The notes below the pieces were generated by a model. It did not search any database. It saw only the letters and a list, made by a program, of their open reading frames with translations, and was not told the origin of the DNA. The position numbers and the translations under genes were made by a program. 64,000 bases of DNA. Origin: Diplonema japonicum (taxonomy: Eukaryota > Euglenozoa > Diplonemea > Diplonemida > Diplonemidae). Shown here piece by piece: positions 21,155-32,287 of this stretch. Within the stretch, counting starts at the first letter, position 1. Every line of letters begins with the position of its first letter. The stretch is taken from the NCBI GenBank assembly GCA_964019335.1, contig OZ025733.1, positions 65,001 to 129,000 of the forward strand. The letters are read 5' to 3'.

Positions 21155-21593
21155 AATGTTTTATTTCACTCTTCGTCATTTGAGTCGCTCACTTTTCACT
21201 GCTTTCGCTGCTGTTTTGTTTCACGAAGGTTAGCTTTTTGGGGATTTCCCTATGGTAATACGGGGGTAGCTATTTCGCCGTGTGATTTTAAGGGGAAATA
21301 AAGCACTTATTCCCACTTTTAAGGGCCGGAATGGCCTCAGATGGCCAAAAATAGTCAAAATATCCCCACCCCAAAAATTTTTTCAAGGGGTTAGGTACAT
21401 TTTTTCCCGCGACAACCCCCCCCCTTTTTTTTCCTCTGCTCTGAAGCCCCATAATTTAACTGCAAAATCTCATTATTTAACGAAGTTAAGTAAAATGGCC
21501 ATTTTTTTTTTTTTTTTTTTTCCGGATTAAATAAATGAGTCCCCCCTAGTGAGTGAAGAAAAAAAAATGACGAAAAGAGTGAAATAAAATATT
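21155..21593. mobile_element. Short TIR element, family M, copy B
   Basis: Left end begins AATGTTTTATTTCACTCTTC; the right end read in complement begins AATATTTTATTTCACTCTTT. The arms extend about 38 bp (through CGTCATT and TCACT) with small gaps. About 440 bp with no protein frame. The terminal motif is the same as in copy A, but the interior differs. Confidence 0.65.
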
Positions 21594-21670
21594 GTGTCGC
21601 AAAAAAAAAAAAAAAAAAGTAGGGGAGAGAAAGAAAAAAAAAAAGAGGAAAAAAAAAAAAAAAAAAAAAA

Positions 21671-22412
21671 ATGCCACCGACTGCATCTTACACAGAAGAG
21701 CCATGCAGCGGTCTGTGGAGGTCAGAGGACATGAAGCTCGTGTCGATTACGTTCGAGCGAGGGAAGATAAAAAAGGACCTGCTGGCGATCGGGAAGCTAG
21801 GATGCGTACAGCTCTGCGACATGAACGCCTCCGCACAGACCTTCTCTAAGCAATTTGCGGGAGAAGTACGGAGATGCGAGGATCTAATGAGGCAGCTACG
21901 AGTTTTCAAAGGACAGCTAGGAAAATGGGAACCTGAAATGGGCTGGCGCGCACAACACACACCGACCGACGCCGCCTTCACAGAAAGAGGTCTCGATGTC
22001 GCTGAAGCCGAAATCCGTTCTGCCACCGCTGAGTACACCAAAACTCTTGCTACCTACGAGCAGCTCAGCGACAACTGGCTAAACAGTTACGAGTTCTGGC
22101 AAATTCTCGACTCGGGCATTGTGCGAGACGTGACCAACAGCTCAGGCGATGAATCGGGTCTCGGTGTCCTTGCCGGCACCATACCCTCTTCCAAGGTGGC
22201 CACGTTTGAACGGCTGGCCTACCGCTGCACGCGAGGGTACTGCAAAATCCACCTCACAAAGCTCCCCTCCCCAACCCATGAGAGTACGGTCTACGAGGCG
22301 GGCGCCATGTTCAAGGACGACGACCTTGACAGACACATGTTCATAGGCGTCTTCGGGTCGCAGAGCGTGGGGTCGCGGTTGAAAAGGCTTGCACAGTCCA
22401 TGGATGTATGAA

Positions 22413-22460
<48 letters not shown>

Positions 22461-24083
22461 TCGCATCCTGCTTGAGAACAACCTGTCGCACGAGCAACGT
22501 GTGCAAGAAGAGAAATCGCAGAAGGAGATGGTCATGGACTGCTCAAGGATGCTTTTGGTTTGAAATATTTATATAAAAAAAAAAAAAAAACAGAAAGCCC
22601 GCGAAACCTTGCAAACACTGCTCAGCACATGCGTTGTGCCGAACATGAGGCTGTGGACCCACACAGCGTTGATCCACAAGGGAATCGCACACAGCATGAA
22701 CCTTTTACATTTGAGAACCCACTCCGCGGTAGCTGTGGCGTGGGTCCCTGCAGCAAAACTCCTGAACCTGCAAGAGTCGCTCGAGTCCGGTGATGCAACA
22801 GGCAAAACCGTGGTCATTGTCCAGGACACACCATCACACGTGTCGCCACCAACATATTTCCAAACAAACGTGTACACCGAATGTTTCCAGGGCATTGTCA
22901 ACTCCTACGGAATGCCCAGATACAAGGAAGTCAACCCTGGCGTCTTCACTATGATAACCTTCCCCTGGCTGTTTGGTGTAATGTATGGCGATGTCGGGCA
23001 CGGGCTGATCATAACCCTGGCAGCCCTGCTTCTCATCATGATGGAGAAAAAGCTTGGAAAGCAAAGCCTCAACGAACTGGTAGCGATGATATTCTCCGCA
23101 AGATATCTACTCCTCCTCATGGGGCTGTTCGCTACTTTCTACGGTTTACTATACAATGATTGTTTCGGGCTTATGCTTCAGTACAGTACGACCTCCTTCA
23201 ACATGAAGGAGTACACGCCAACCGGCACGAAAGATCTCATTGAACGACCGGTACAGTGCGTCAACCATTCTTGCAATGTTTGCGGTAATTTGGACTCCGC
23301 GATTCTTGATTCCAAAAACGGATATTCAGCCCCGTCGTTTGGCGTGGATGTGGCGTGGTCAGGTGCTGGGAAGAAACTGGATTTGTATAACTCGTTCAAA
23401 ATGAAGTCTGCCATCGTGATCGGGATTATTCAGATGATGCTCGGGTTAGTTCTTCAGTTCTGCAACAACAGATATTTCAACGATTGGAAGCACATTTACT
23501 TCGGTTTCATCCCGGAAGTCGTTTTCCTGACCTGCACGTTTGGATACATGTCGTTTTTGATTGTTCTGAAATGGCTGTCTCCCTTCCAAACAGCGTGTCA
23601 AGTCGGTTTGTTGGAGACAATGGTAAACTTTTTTTTGAACCCGGCGGGCGCGGAGAATTTTCATGAACTGTTCCCGGGACAGCTCGGTGTCCAACAAATG
23701 CTTCTCGGGTTCGCGATGGTAGCGGTCGTCCCGTTCATGTTGTTCCCCATTCCATATATCGAGTGGAAGTACCACAGCACCAATGACTACTGTGATCATG
23801 ATTCAGATGGTGAGGATGCCTCATTGATGCACCAAGACAGAGAGATGCGTCTTATGCCGTCGGGTGAGCAGGCACCTCGATGTGATGATGGTGACATGAT
23901 TCGCAATCTATTCCCAGTGCCCGAGTATGCTTTTGACATGCAAGAGGTTGTCATCAAGCAAGTCATCCATGCCATCGAATTTGTTTTGGGGTCTGTTTCA
24001 AACACAGCGTCGTATCTCCGGCTGTGGGCGTTGTCCTTGGCTCACGCACAGCTCAGCGAGGTTTGTTGTGGGGAAAGGGGGAA

Positions 24084-24139
<56 letters not shown>

Positions 24140-24408
24140 TTTTCCTTGAGTTCTTGATCATCTTCCCCATGGCCAAGACCGGTGTGGCTGGTAAGGTGTC
24201 GGTATTCGTTGGGTTCACCATATGGATCTCCGCGACTCTGGGTGTTCTCATCGGGATGGAGGCGTTGTCGGCCTTCTTGCATGCATTGCGTCTTCATTGG
24301 GTTGAGTTTCAGAACAAATTCTACATTGCCGATGGGTACGCGTTTACGCCCCTTGATCTTGATGTCCTAATGGAGGAAGCTGAGGAGATGAACGCTCAGG
24401 ATCCGTAA
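21671..24408 (+). CDS. VPH1: V-type proton ATPase subunit a, 4 exons
   Basis: Membrane subunit of the V0 sector that forms the proton half-channels of the vacuolar/lysosomal ATPase. Exons are 21671-22405, 22459-22557, 22594-24060 and 24139-24408 (856 residues, normal for the family). Introns start GTATGA, GTTTGA and GTTTGT and are nearly pure poly-A. The cytosolic N-terminal half begins with the family signature ([17 protein letters not shown], then [16 protein letters not shown]). The C-terminal half has about eight membrane segments and the signature [17 protein letters not shown], which contains the arginine essential for proton transport. The last intron falls right after that motif; exon 4 supplies [10 protein letters not shown] through [15 protein letters not shown]. 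Start is the ATG directly after a 25-base A run. Confidence 0.96.
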
Positions 24409-24418
24409 ATAGACTTTG

Positions 24419-24462
<44 letters not shown>

Positions 24463-24719
24463 GTTCTCCATTTCCCCTCCCCCATTGGTAGTCCAAGGGG
24501 GACACAAAAGCAGAAAGAAGAAGGGGAAAAAAAAAAAAAAATGGCTCTTTGGGGTTCTCTGGAGGGGGAGCCCAGGCTTTTTTTTTTTTTTTTTCCGAAA
24601 AAGAGAGGGGAGAAGAAAAAAGTGTTATTTATTCCCTCCTCCAAGGGAGGGACAACAAGTAGGGATAGTAGGTAGATAAAAAAAAAAGACTTTTTTTTGA
24701 TTCAATATCTCTTTCTTTT

Positions 24720-24764
<45 letters not shown>

Positions 24765-25685
24765 ACCACCTTTTTGTCCCTTCTCCCCTCCCTTTTTTTC
24801 TTCTTTTTTTTCGAGGCATCGGTGTGGGGGGGGGGGGGGGGGGGGGGGCTCACTCCCTCTTCGTAATCAATGTTGCTGGCTTGTGTGGTTTGCACTGCAG
24901 AAGTATTCACTTTGGTCGCAGTTTATTCATTCTCCGCCCCTCCTTTTTTTTTTGGGGGGGGGGAGAAAAGGGTTTCAAAGTGAGTGTGTTCACCCTTTAA
25001 CCGCTTACAATTTGGTAATGATGTAATAAAACAGGAAAAAAACCCCCCCTTTTTTTTTGGTGTTTTGGCATTGTTTCATCGCTAGCTTGAGGAAGTTTTG
25101 TCTCGCCACCCCTCTTTTTTTTTTTCTTCTTTTTTGTAAAAAAAGAAAGGTGAGCAGCTGGGAGGGGTAAGGGGAAATAAAAGAAAAAAAAATTTGCTTT
25201 TTTTTTTCCCCCAATTTTTTTTTCTTCTCCTTTTTTTTTTATTCATTCATATCTTCTCTCTCTCCACTGAGCTACCTTTTCGATTAGAAGATTTTTTGTT
25301 TTTTTTTTTTTCCTTTTTTTTTCTCTCCTGTTTTTCTGCTCTTTTCTTCACCCCCCTTTTTTTATGTCTTCAAGTAACACCCCCCTCCCCCCTTCAAGGA
25401 TATAGTATTAAAAAAAGAAGAGATTATTTTAACAAAGAATGAACGCATCCCCCATATTCGTTTTTTTTTTGACCATTTGCCTCTCTCCAAATTGTTACCC
25501 CTTCTTTCTTTTTTTTTTTCCGGGCTTCTTTTTTTTTTTTTAAATAAAATTCTTTTTTTTTTCTCTTTTTTTTTTCATAGAAAAAAAACAACAGCATCAA
25601 ATGCATCTTCAAAGAGGGGGGAAGAAAAAAAAAAAAGAGAAGAAAAAACTTTTTAAAAAAAAAAAACTAAAAATATTAGCTTACG
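24409..25685. other. Homopolymer-rich spacer
   Basis: T35 immediately after the stop codon region, G20 near 24830, and many T/C and A runs. No protein-like frame on either strand. Confidence 0.65.
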
Positions 25686-26189
25686 ATGGTGTATTTGAAT
25701 AGCATAGATTCTTTCACCGAGGCAGCACAGAAATTATACAAAGATGACCCCGTAAATGTATGTGTCCAACGGAAGGGGGGTGAGTTGACAAAACTAAACA
25801 AAAACTAGACAAGATATTCCATGAAATTTGACCGAAGTGGCTGCAATGTGGTGCTGCGAGTCACAGATGACAAAACGGTGTGGGAAAGAAAAAAAACAAA
25901 AAAAAAAGAAAAAAAAAAAAAAAAAAAAAACAGTGCGTAAGCTACAGAACTACTGAGGCCTCAGACATGCGAAGGGTAGAAAAGCTAAACACACTATTCT
26001 TGTTTATGTATGTCAGGGAAAAAAGAAAAAAAAAAAAAAAAAAAAAAAAAAAGGTGTGCTGAAAAGGAATACAACGAGGAAGAGGTGGAGCAACATAACC
26101 AGCAAAAGCAGCAGCAGCAACAAGCCCAATCTGCCGCGCAAAAGAGAAAACCCCAGACCCAAGGACAAGGTAAAAAAAAGAAAAAGTAG
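25686..26189 (+). CDS. SRP9: Signal recognition particle 9 kDa protein, 4 exons
   Basis: SRP9 pairs with SRP14 on the Alu domain of SRP RNA and slows elongation during targeting. No single long frame shows the gene; it appears only on splicing 25686-25757, 25809-25877, 25934-26007 and 26054-26189. The product (116 residues) reads SFTEAAQKLYKDDPVN, TRYSMKFDRSGCNVVLRVTD, CVSYRTTEASDMRRVEKLNT in order, matching the family pattern of F..AAEKLY..DP, KY....G.L.VKVTDD, Y.T....D.KK.EK. The tail is Gln- and Lys-rich. Introns begin GTATGT, GTGTGG and GTATGT; the second and third are mostly poly-A. The exon 1-2 join is the least certain because other acceptors exist nearby, but this one restores the alignment. 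Confidence 0.88.
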
Positions 26190-26349
26190 AGAGAAAAGAA
26201 AAGGTGAACGGAAAAAAAAAAAAAAAAAACCGTCAAAGAAAAAAAAAAAGAATAATGAAGGAAAGTACTTAGTGTTTTTTTTTTTTTTTTTTTTTTTTTT
26301 CTTCTTTCCCTACTTTCTCTCACTTATTTTTTTTTTTTTTTTTGTTAGT

Positions 26350-26394
<45 letters not shown>

Positions 26395-26471
26395 CACTAT
26401 TATTGTGATTTCTTTCCATTCATTTTGAAAGAACTAATGAGAATAGGGGGAGGAGGAAGAAAAAGAAAATA

Positions 26472-26657
26472 ATGGGGACAACCAAAACCGAATCAATGAG
26501 CGTGGGGCCGGGGAAACAGAAGGGGATCCTACACGCGAACGAGATTACAATCGCAAATAGAGCACAGGTCCCAATCGTCATTACCGGCGTGCTCGCTGAA
26601 ACTGGTTCCAGTCTAGTCCGAAAAACGCGGCCAATTGCCAGGGTTTGTTGGAAGGAA

Positions 26658-26692
<35 letters not shown>

Positions 26693-26755
26693 ACACAGCC
26701 GTTCGTGTTCAAACCAACCTCAGCCAGCTCTGGGAAAATAAACCGAACCCCGTGA
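26472..26755 (+). CDS. Unknown 75-residue protein, 2 exons
   Basis: Exon 1 (26472-26642) encodes MGTTKTESMSVGPGKQKGIL through KTRPIAR. An intron (26643-26698, GTTTGT...ACAG, mostly poly-A) leads to PFVFKPTSASSGKINRTP and stop. It is small, basic and probably soluble, with a central hydrophobic stretch PIVITGVLAE. I do not recognise it. The splice is supported by the donor type and A-rich intron, and by good composition on both sides. Confidence 0.6.
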
Positions 26756-26870
26756 CGAAAAAAAAAAAGATTCCTTTTTTTAAAAAGTAAAATAAAATAA
26801 AATAAAATAAGGGAAAAAGGGGGGGGGCAGTAGGGACAATGTCAATTACACGTGTTTTCTTTTGTTACAA

Positions 26871-26972
26871 TATTTATAGATTTTATAACTGTGTGCAACT
26901 TGTGCCGAGCAAAAAAGAGAAAAAAAACCGTTTTTTTTTTGCTTGAACAACAAAGACATATAGTCATAAAGA
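26871..26972 (+). repeat. Dispersed repeat R1, copy b
   Basis: TTTGTTACAATATTTATAGA, then GTGCAACTTGTGCCGAGC, then AACAACAAAGACATATAGTC and ATAAAG. Shares GATTTTATAACT and TGTGCCGAGC with the copy at 41061. Confidence 0.6.
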
Positions 26973-27023
26973 TTTATCCCCCCCCCCCCATCCCCCCCTC
27001 TTTTTTATACTTTCCTCATTTCA

Positions 27024-28404
27024 ATGCAACACACAAACACAACACACAGGTTGGGGAGCCCCCTTTTTTTTTCCTTCCCCCCCCATCCCACACACTTTTT
27101 AGTTTCCCCCCCCCTTTTTTTTCTTCAAGAAAAAAAAAACCCCCAAAAGCGAAAAAAAATTTTCTTCTGCGCAGAGGGCGCGTCAGGGAGGTACCATCTC
27201 CGGGGGCCTCTAGCCAAGACGAAAGAGCAAAGAGTGCCGGGGTCACGGGTGTTGAATGCTTTCAGGGAGGGGAAGAGGAAAGCGCTGCAAAGTTGGGGCG
27301 GTCTGGTGGGGCTGATCCAGGTCAACGGCAACAAAGACGAATATTTTCTAAAAGGCGAATCGGGCCCCGTTGTCATCCTCGGCCAAGAGTACAACCACCC
27401 CGCCGACCCTCGGTTTCGCACCGACCTCAAAAACGTCACATGGTTTTGCTACCGAAAAAATTTCACCTTAAAAACCCCGAATGGGAGGATTATAACATCA
27501 GATGCGGGGTGGGGCTGTGTTCATAGGTGTGGGCAAATGCTGCTTTGTACCACACTGGCGGTTCATTTACGGCGGGAAAGGTCGTTTATGGTGTCGTATT
27601 TTATGGATAGTTCTGTTGCTCCGTTTTCAATTCAAAGAATTTGCAACGAAGGGGTAAAACACGGCAGACGGATAGGACAGTGGTTTGCCCCATCCACCAT
27701 TGCAAAATGCCTGGACACTCTGGTCACGTCGGAAAACAACAGCACATCAAGCCCGCTTAGTGTTGAAAAATTATCTGTCGTAGTTTGCGAACAAGCTGCC
27801 ATCTACCCTGACAAATTACACCATGAAATCGCGTCTCATACCGGGATTCTCCTTCTCGTCCCTATCAGGCTTGGTCTTGACAGAGTTGATTCAGAGTATT
27901 ACTCAGCAATAAAAGGTTGTCTGTCAACTCCAGCTACCGTTGGTATCATCGGTGGAAAGCCTAAGTATTCGCTTTACTTCACCGGGTTTCAAGGTGATCA
28001 GCTTATCTACACCGATCCTCACAAGGTCCAATCGGCATTTTTGACCACCGACAGTCTTGGGTCAACGGTAGACCCTCATCGGCAGTCCGTGCCAATATCC
28101 GAAATCGATCCTTCTTGCCTGCTTTGTTTTTACCTTTCGGCTCCTAGCGAGATAGACGAGCTGGTTGATCAGTTGAAACTTTTAATGCAGGTTTGAAAAA
28201 AAAAAAAAAAAAAAAAAAAAAACTTTTTTTTTTGTAGAAGTACAAATATCCAATTCTATCCTTTGTTTCTGGCTACCCTTCGATGTCGGACATTGATGGG
28301 GTTGACACAGGTATGTTGAATGGGAGGGGGTGGGGGGGGCTCTTTAAAAAAAAAAAGATTGCAATGCATCTCTCGACGACGATGATGACTACATTGTAAT
28401 CTAA
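27024..28404 (+). CDS. ATG4: Autophagy cysteine protease ATG4, 3 exons
   Basis: Peptidase C54 that trims ATG8 and removes it from lipid. The catalytic block reads TSDAGWGCVHRCGQMLL with the nucleophile Cys in GWGC. Downstream are VPIRLGLDRVDSEYY, IGGKPKYSLYFTGFQGD and IYTDPHKVQ, the last with the Asp and His of the active site. Exon 1 ends at 28190; introns 28191-28237 (GTTTGA...TGTAG) and 28311-28357 (GTATGT...AAAAG) lead to KYKYPILSFVSGYPSMSDID and then to an acidic tail ending DDDDDYIVI. That tail matches an LC3-interacting motif (acidic run then aromatic-x-x-aliphatic). The start is uncertain: the frame is open to ATG 27024, but residues before about 100 are low-complexity, and a TGCGCAG acceptor-like site at 27170 suggests the real N-terminus may lie further in. 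Confidence 0.9.
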
Positions 28405-28424
28405 TGACAGGAGAAAAGGGGGGG

Positions 28425-28450
28425 GAGAGAGAGAGAGAGAGAGAGAGAGA
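28425..28450 (+). repeat. GA dinucleotide microsatellite
   Basis: Thirteen uninterrupted GA units directly after a G run. Confidence 0.9.
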
Positions 28451-30256
28451 AAGAAATGCAACACAAAATATAAATCACCTCCCCCCCCCCCCCCCCCCTC
28501 CCCTTCTTTCCCCTCCTCCCCCATTTTATTTATTAAGGTTCGTCAGTCGTTTCTGTTGGTATTTCTCTTTTTTTAAAATGATGGGTGGAGGGGGTATTTC
28601 TTTTTTTCTTTGTTTCTTCCATCTTTGGGTTAAGTTGTTTTCTTTTAAGGAAGCGGGGGGGGGGGGGGGGGTGTCGTTATTCTCTACTTTTATAACGCAG
28701 GTGGTTCGCTCAGAGTTTTCTCCCTCCCCCCCCCCCCCCCCCCGTTCTCTGTTTTATTTTTTTTTCATAAGAAAAAAAGACTTTCTTAAAAAAAAAAAAG
28801 AAAAGAAAAAAATAGGGGAGCGAAAGGCAAAAAAAAACAAAGAACGAAAAAGAACGGGGAGATAAAAAAAGTAGGGGGTTTCCCCCCCCCCCCCAATAAA
28901 ACCCCTAACTTTACACAAATTTACGTAGTTCTTTCTTTTTTAACTTCAACTAGGGATCTTGGTGCTGCAGTGTTTACGCATGAATTTACGTTGTGGAAGT
29001 TAAACCGTTGGAAAAGATTAGCTAGCAGAGCAGTGCCTTTTTTTATTTCTCTTTGTTGTTGTTTTTGTGTTGTGCTGCTTGACAGGTGGGTTTCTACTCA
29101 CCCCTTGCCTCTGTCTCTGCCCTTTCCCCCCTCCCCCTTCTTTTTTTTTTTGTATTGGTAGTTAAGTCATGGAGAAAGAACAAAGAAAAGAAGAAAAGAA
29201 AAGAAAAGAAAAGAAAAAAACTGAAACAAAAAAAAACAAAAAAAAATGGGACCTGACCCATTCTGCACTACATTATTACAGCAGAAGAAAATTGCCCACA
29301 ATGGATGACAGCGAATGTGGAGTGATAACTTTTTTTTTTTTTTTTTTATTTTTTTTTTTATGTGGGTGATTTTGAAATTGGAAAGGAAAGAAGGGGTGGA
29401 AAAAAAAACACTTTTTTTTGATTGCCTCCCCCCCCAAAAAAAAAGAAAGAAGAAAAAAGAAGAAAAAAGAAGAAAAAAAAACACAATAGCACCTTGACAC
29501 CTGAGTCAGCAAAGTGCCAGCCTTGCATAGGAGGGACTTTATTCCCCCCCCCCCCCCCTCCCTCTTTTTTTAGCATTCTACAAACTTATAAAACGGTGTA
29601 GTTTTGGTCTGAGCAGCACTTGTAATACAAAAGAAAAAAAAAGAGAAACGAAACCGCAAATCGGCCAGAATTTTTTTGGCACATATACGCAGCGGGGTGG
29701 GAAGTTTCAGCTACAGTGCAACAGGGATATCGTCCCAGTTTACGTTCAAAAGAAAAAAAAAAAAAAAAAGAGAGACCTTCCACAAGATCTAACATGGGTC
29801 TGTGATAAAAAAAGAAATTCAAAAAATTCTTATTTTTCTTCTTTTTCTATCGGCGCAGCAAACAACTTTACCGGGAAAACAGCTGACCAGTTGGCTCGTC
29901 ACTCTACCCCCTCCCCCCCTTCTTTTTTCCTTTTGTTTCGTCCCTTTACCTCTTTTTCGCTATGTCCTCGTACCTGGGAGGGGGGGGGGGATAAACACTT
30001 TTTTGCCCAATCTTTCCTTTTCTTTCAATTCCCCCCCCCCCCCCCCCCAGTTACCATGGGTCTCTCTACCCCCATTTTTTGTTTTCCTTCTTGTTTCAAT
30101 TTCTCCTTGATATCGTTTTAAAGGAGATAAAAGTGTGCCGCAATGTCGTTTGATTTGGCTGTACCCACTTTTCTTTTTTTTTTTTCTCTTCAAAGGGTAG
30201 AAGTGGATTATCACTTTTTTTTTTGTCTGCAGAAAATAGTTGTCGGTTTTTTTTTT

Positions 30257-30327
30257 TTTTTATTTTTATTTTTATTTTTATTTTTATTTTTATTTTTATT
30301 TTTATTTTTATTTTTATTTTTATTTTA
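30257..30327 (+). repeat. TTTTTA hexanucleotide tandem array
   Basis: About 11-12 uninterrupted TTTTTA units following a T16 run. Confidence 0.92.
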
Positions 30328-30964
30328 TGGCCCACCGTTATTTACTTGAATTATTTGTCATTTTGGGATCCTTGCGAAAAAGAAAAGTAGAATAAAAGAA
30401 ATCCTAAAAGCAAAAGTTATATGCAAGGGAGGGGGGGGGGGGGGGGGAAAGTTTCCCTTCCCCTTCCCCCCTTAGACTTCGTCGTTGATTTTTTTTTTAA
30501 AAAACCATTTCTCATTTTCTTTCCATTTTTTTTATGCTTCCCCCCTATCCCCCTTTTCGTTCCTTACATTTGTCTGCTTCCCCTGCAACGCACCCCCCCC
30601 CCCCCCCCCTTTCGCTCTCTCTCACCCTCTCCTCTTTCCCTTTTTTTTATATGTTCCACTACCTTGTTTCCCCCAACAGAAGGAAGAAAAAAAAAAGAGA
30701 AAAAAAAAACACCCCCTTTTTTATTTTTTTCGCCATTACTTATTTTATTTTCTCCTTCAATTTTAACACAATTATTCTTTTTTTTTTTCTTTTTTTCCTT
30801 CTTCTTTTTTTCCCCTGCTGCTTCTAATCCCCATTGTTTTTTTTTTTTATTATTATGTTTCTTTCCTCTTGCCTCATCTTACCTGACGTCTGAGATATAA
30901 AATATAAAATATAAAAAAAAAAAAAAAAAAGGAAAGACGAGACAACAAAAAAAAAAGAAAGAAA

Positions 30965-32038
30965 ATGCAAGAAGACAATGAACAGAGCAAACCGTTCCAG
31001 AAGGTGGTAGAAATGTATGGAACTTTCGGAGGCGAGAAGGAAGCACAACAACAACAACATGAAAAAATCGACTCCAAGAGGGCCTGCTACGGCGAACTGT
31101 GCTTCGTGCTGTCCTTGTTGATATTCAGCCAGGTACCGTCGGTGGTGCAGTGGCTGTACAGACTCAACTCGGAGGTTTTCACAGCATGCAGTATACTCTG
31201 CGCGAGTAACATGGTAGGGGCGATAGCTTTCCCGCTGTTCTTCCGTGCTGAGCTGTCAAGGGAGAGGCTTCGAAAGGTCCCGTTTCACGAATGGGTAGTT
31301 CTGTGCGTTTCAGCAGTTCTTTACAGCGCAATAGGACCAGCTCTTCAACTGACCGCATTGCGGTATACAAGCGTAACAACTATGGCGGTAACTCAACGTT
31401 TTGAAAGCGTTAACTTGGTAATATATTCATGGATTTTCACCAGTGTGGTGCCGAGCACATGGTGCAAAGCGAATACCGGTTTGATCGTAACGTGTATCTT
31501 TATGTATTTGTCTTTTGCGGTCTCGGCAAACCCGGATGAAAGCTTGAAAGGACCCGTGTATACTGTCCTCTCCGGGTGGGCGTACAGCACTTCGTTGATC
31601 TTAACAAAGCGTTTGGAAGTGATGTCTGTGGGGCAGGTTGCCGTCGGGCGTGCTGTTATGGGAACGGTATTCTACCATTTCATGGCGGTTACCCTTCAGA
31701 ATGAAGAGAGCCTCTCCATGATCTACTCGCAAGAGTTGTGGACTTACATGATTTGGTACGGGATTGTGTATGTGTTCTTGGGGCAGTACTTCTGGACGAT
31801 TGCGTTGAAGGAGTGTCCTCCTGTAACGCTGTCGGCGGGGGTCACCTCGTTGTTCCCGCTTCAGGTGTTTTGGTCTGTTGTGATTCTTGGGACGGCCCCC
31901 ACCTTTCCGGAGAAGATCGTCACGGCCGTGCTTGTTGTGATCGTGGCGTCATGCACAGCAGAGATTCTCACTCACCCACCCCCGACCACCCCCAAGCCTT
32001 TAGCTACCGCCGACAAGCTTTACCCAAAGGGGATGTAA
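30965..32038 (+). CDS. DMT/EamA-type transporter
   Basis: A 357-residue polytopic membrane protein with about ten hydrophobic segments in two halves, the layout of the drug/metabolite transporter superfamily (EamA/SLC35-like). The second half ends each pair with LGQYFWTIALKECPPVTLSA and SLFPLQVFWSVVILG, typical of the last helices, where ALxxxPxxxA-type motifs face the substrate path. Substrate cannot be told from sequence: nucleotide-sugar, amino acid or other metabolite are all possible. N- and C-termini are hydrophilic and cytosolic by analogy. Start is the ATG after an A-rich leader. A repeat of family M begins only about 12 bases after the stop codon. Confidence 0.8.
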   Translation: MQEDNEQSKPFQKVVEMYGTFGGEKEAQQQQHEKIDSKRACYGELCFVLSLLIFSQVPSVVQWLYRLNSEVFTACSILCASNMVGAIAFPLFFRAELSRERLRKVPFHEWVVLCVSAVLYSAIGPALQLTALRYTSVTTMAVTQRFESVNLVIYSWIFTSVVPSTWCKANTGLIVTCIFMYLSFAVSANPDESLKGPVYTVLSGWAYSTSLILTKRLEVMSVGQVAVGRAVMGTVFYHFMAVTLQNEESLSMIYSQELWTYMIWYGIVYVFLGQYFWTIALKECPPVTLSAGVTSLFPLQVFWSVVILGTAPTFPEKIVTAVLVVIVASCTAEILTHPPPTTPKPLATADKLYPKGM

Positions 32039-32050
32039 GCAGGATGGGGG

Positions 32051-32287
32051 ACTTGGAACTGAGCCGAGGCAAACCTGGGGGGGGAAATTGACAAACCGAG
32101 AGGGAAAAAAAAAAATCTTTTTTTTTTTTGCCCCACTGGGAACTGAACCGAGGCAAAAAAAAAAAAAAAATGGTACTACTGAGGGCATATTATGAAACTT
32201 CCCCTATTACTTCACGGAAAACACGGCCGTTATTTCACCGTGAAGTAATGCCCCCCCGAGTGCGTGAAGTAATTTCAGAAGAGTGGG
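32051..32287. mobile_element. Family M element, truncated copy C
   Basis: Collinear with 17701-17987 of copy A, sharing ACTTGGAACTGAGCCGAGGC, GGGAACTGAACCGAGGCAAA, CTATTACTTCACGGAAAACA and the right-end GTGAAGTAATTTCAGAAGAG. The left terminal repeat and the 20-bp tandem array are missing. It abuts the transporter gene and may supply its 3' UTR. Confidence 0.7.

Larger units (their letters stand above)
28405..30964. other. Large homopolymer and microsatellite spacer
   Basis: About 2.5 kb with a GA microsatellite, a TTTTTA array, several C17-C20 and G18 runs, and A/T runs. I see no protein-like frame on either strand and no recognisable RNA gene. Mixed-composition pieces near 29480-29560 and 29590-29790 have no identifiable content. 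Confidence 0.65.

Noticed and set aside
29590-29820. Possible small nuclear RNA or minus-strand gene in mixed-composition sequence
   Set aside because: No U-RNA signature (for example ACAGAGA with its partner, or an Sm site with flanking stems), and the frame contains only low-complexity residues.
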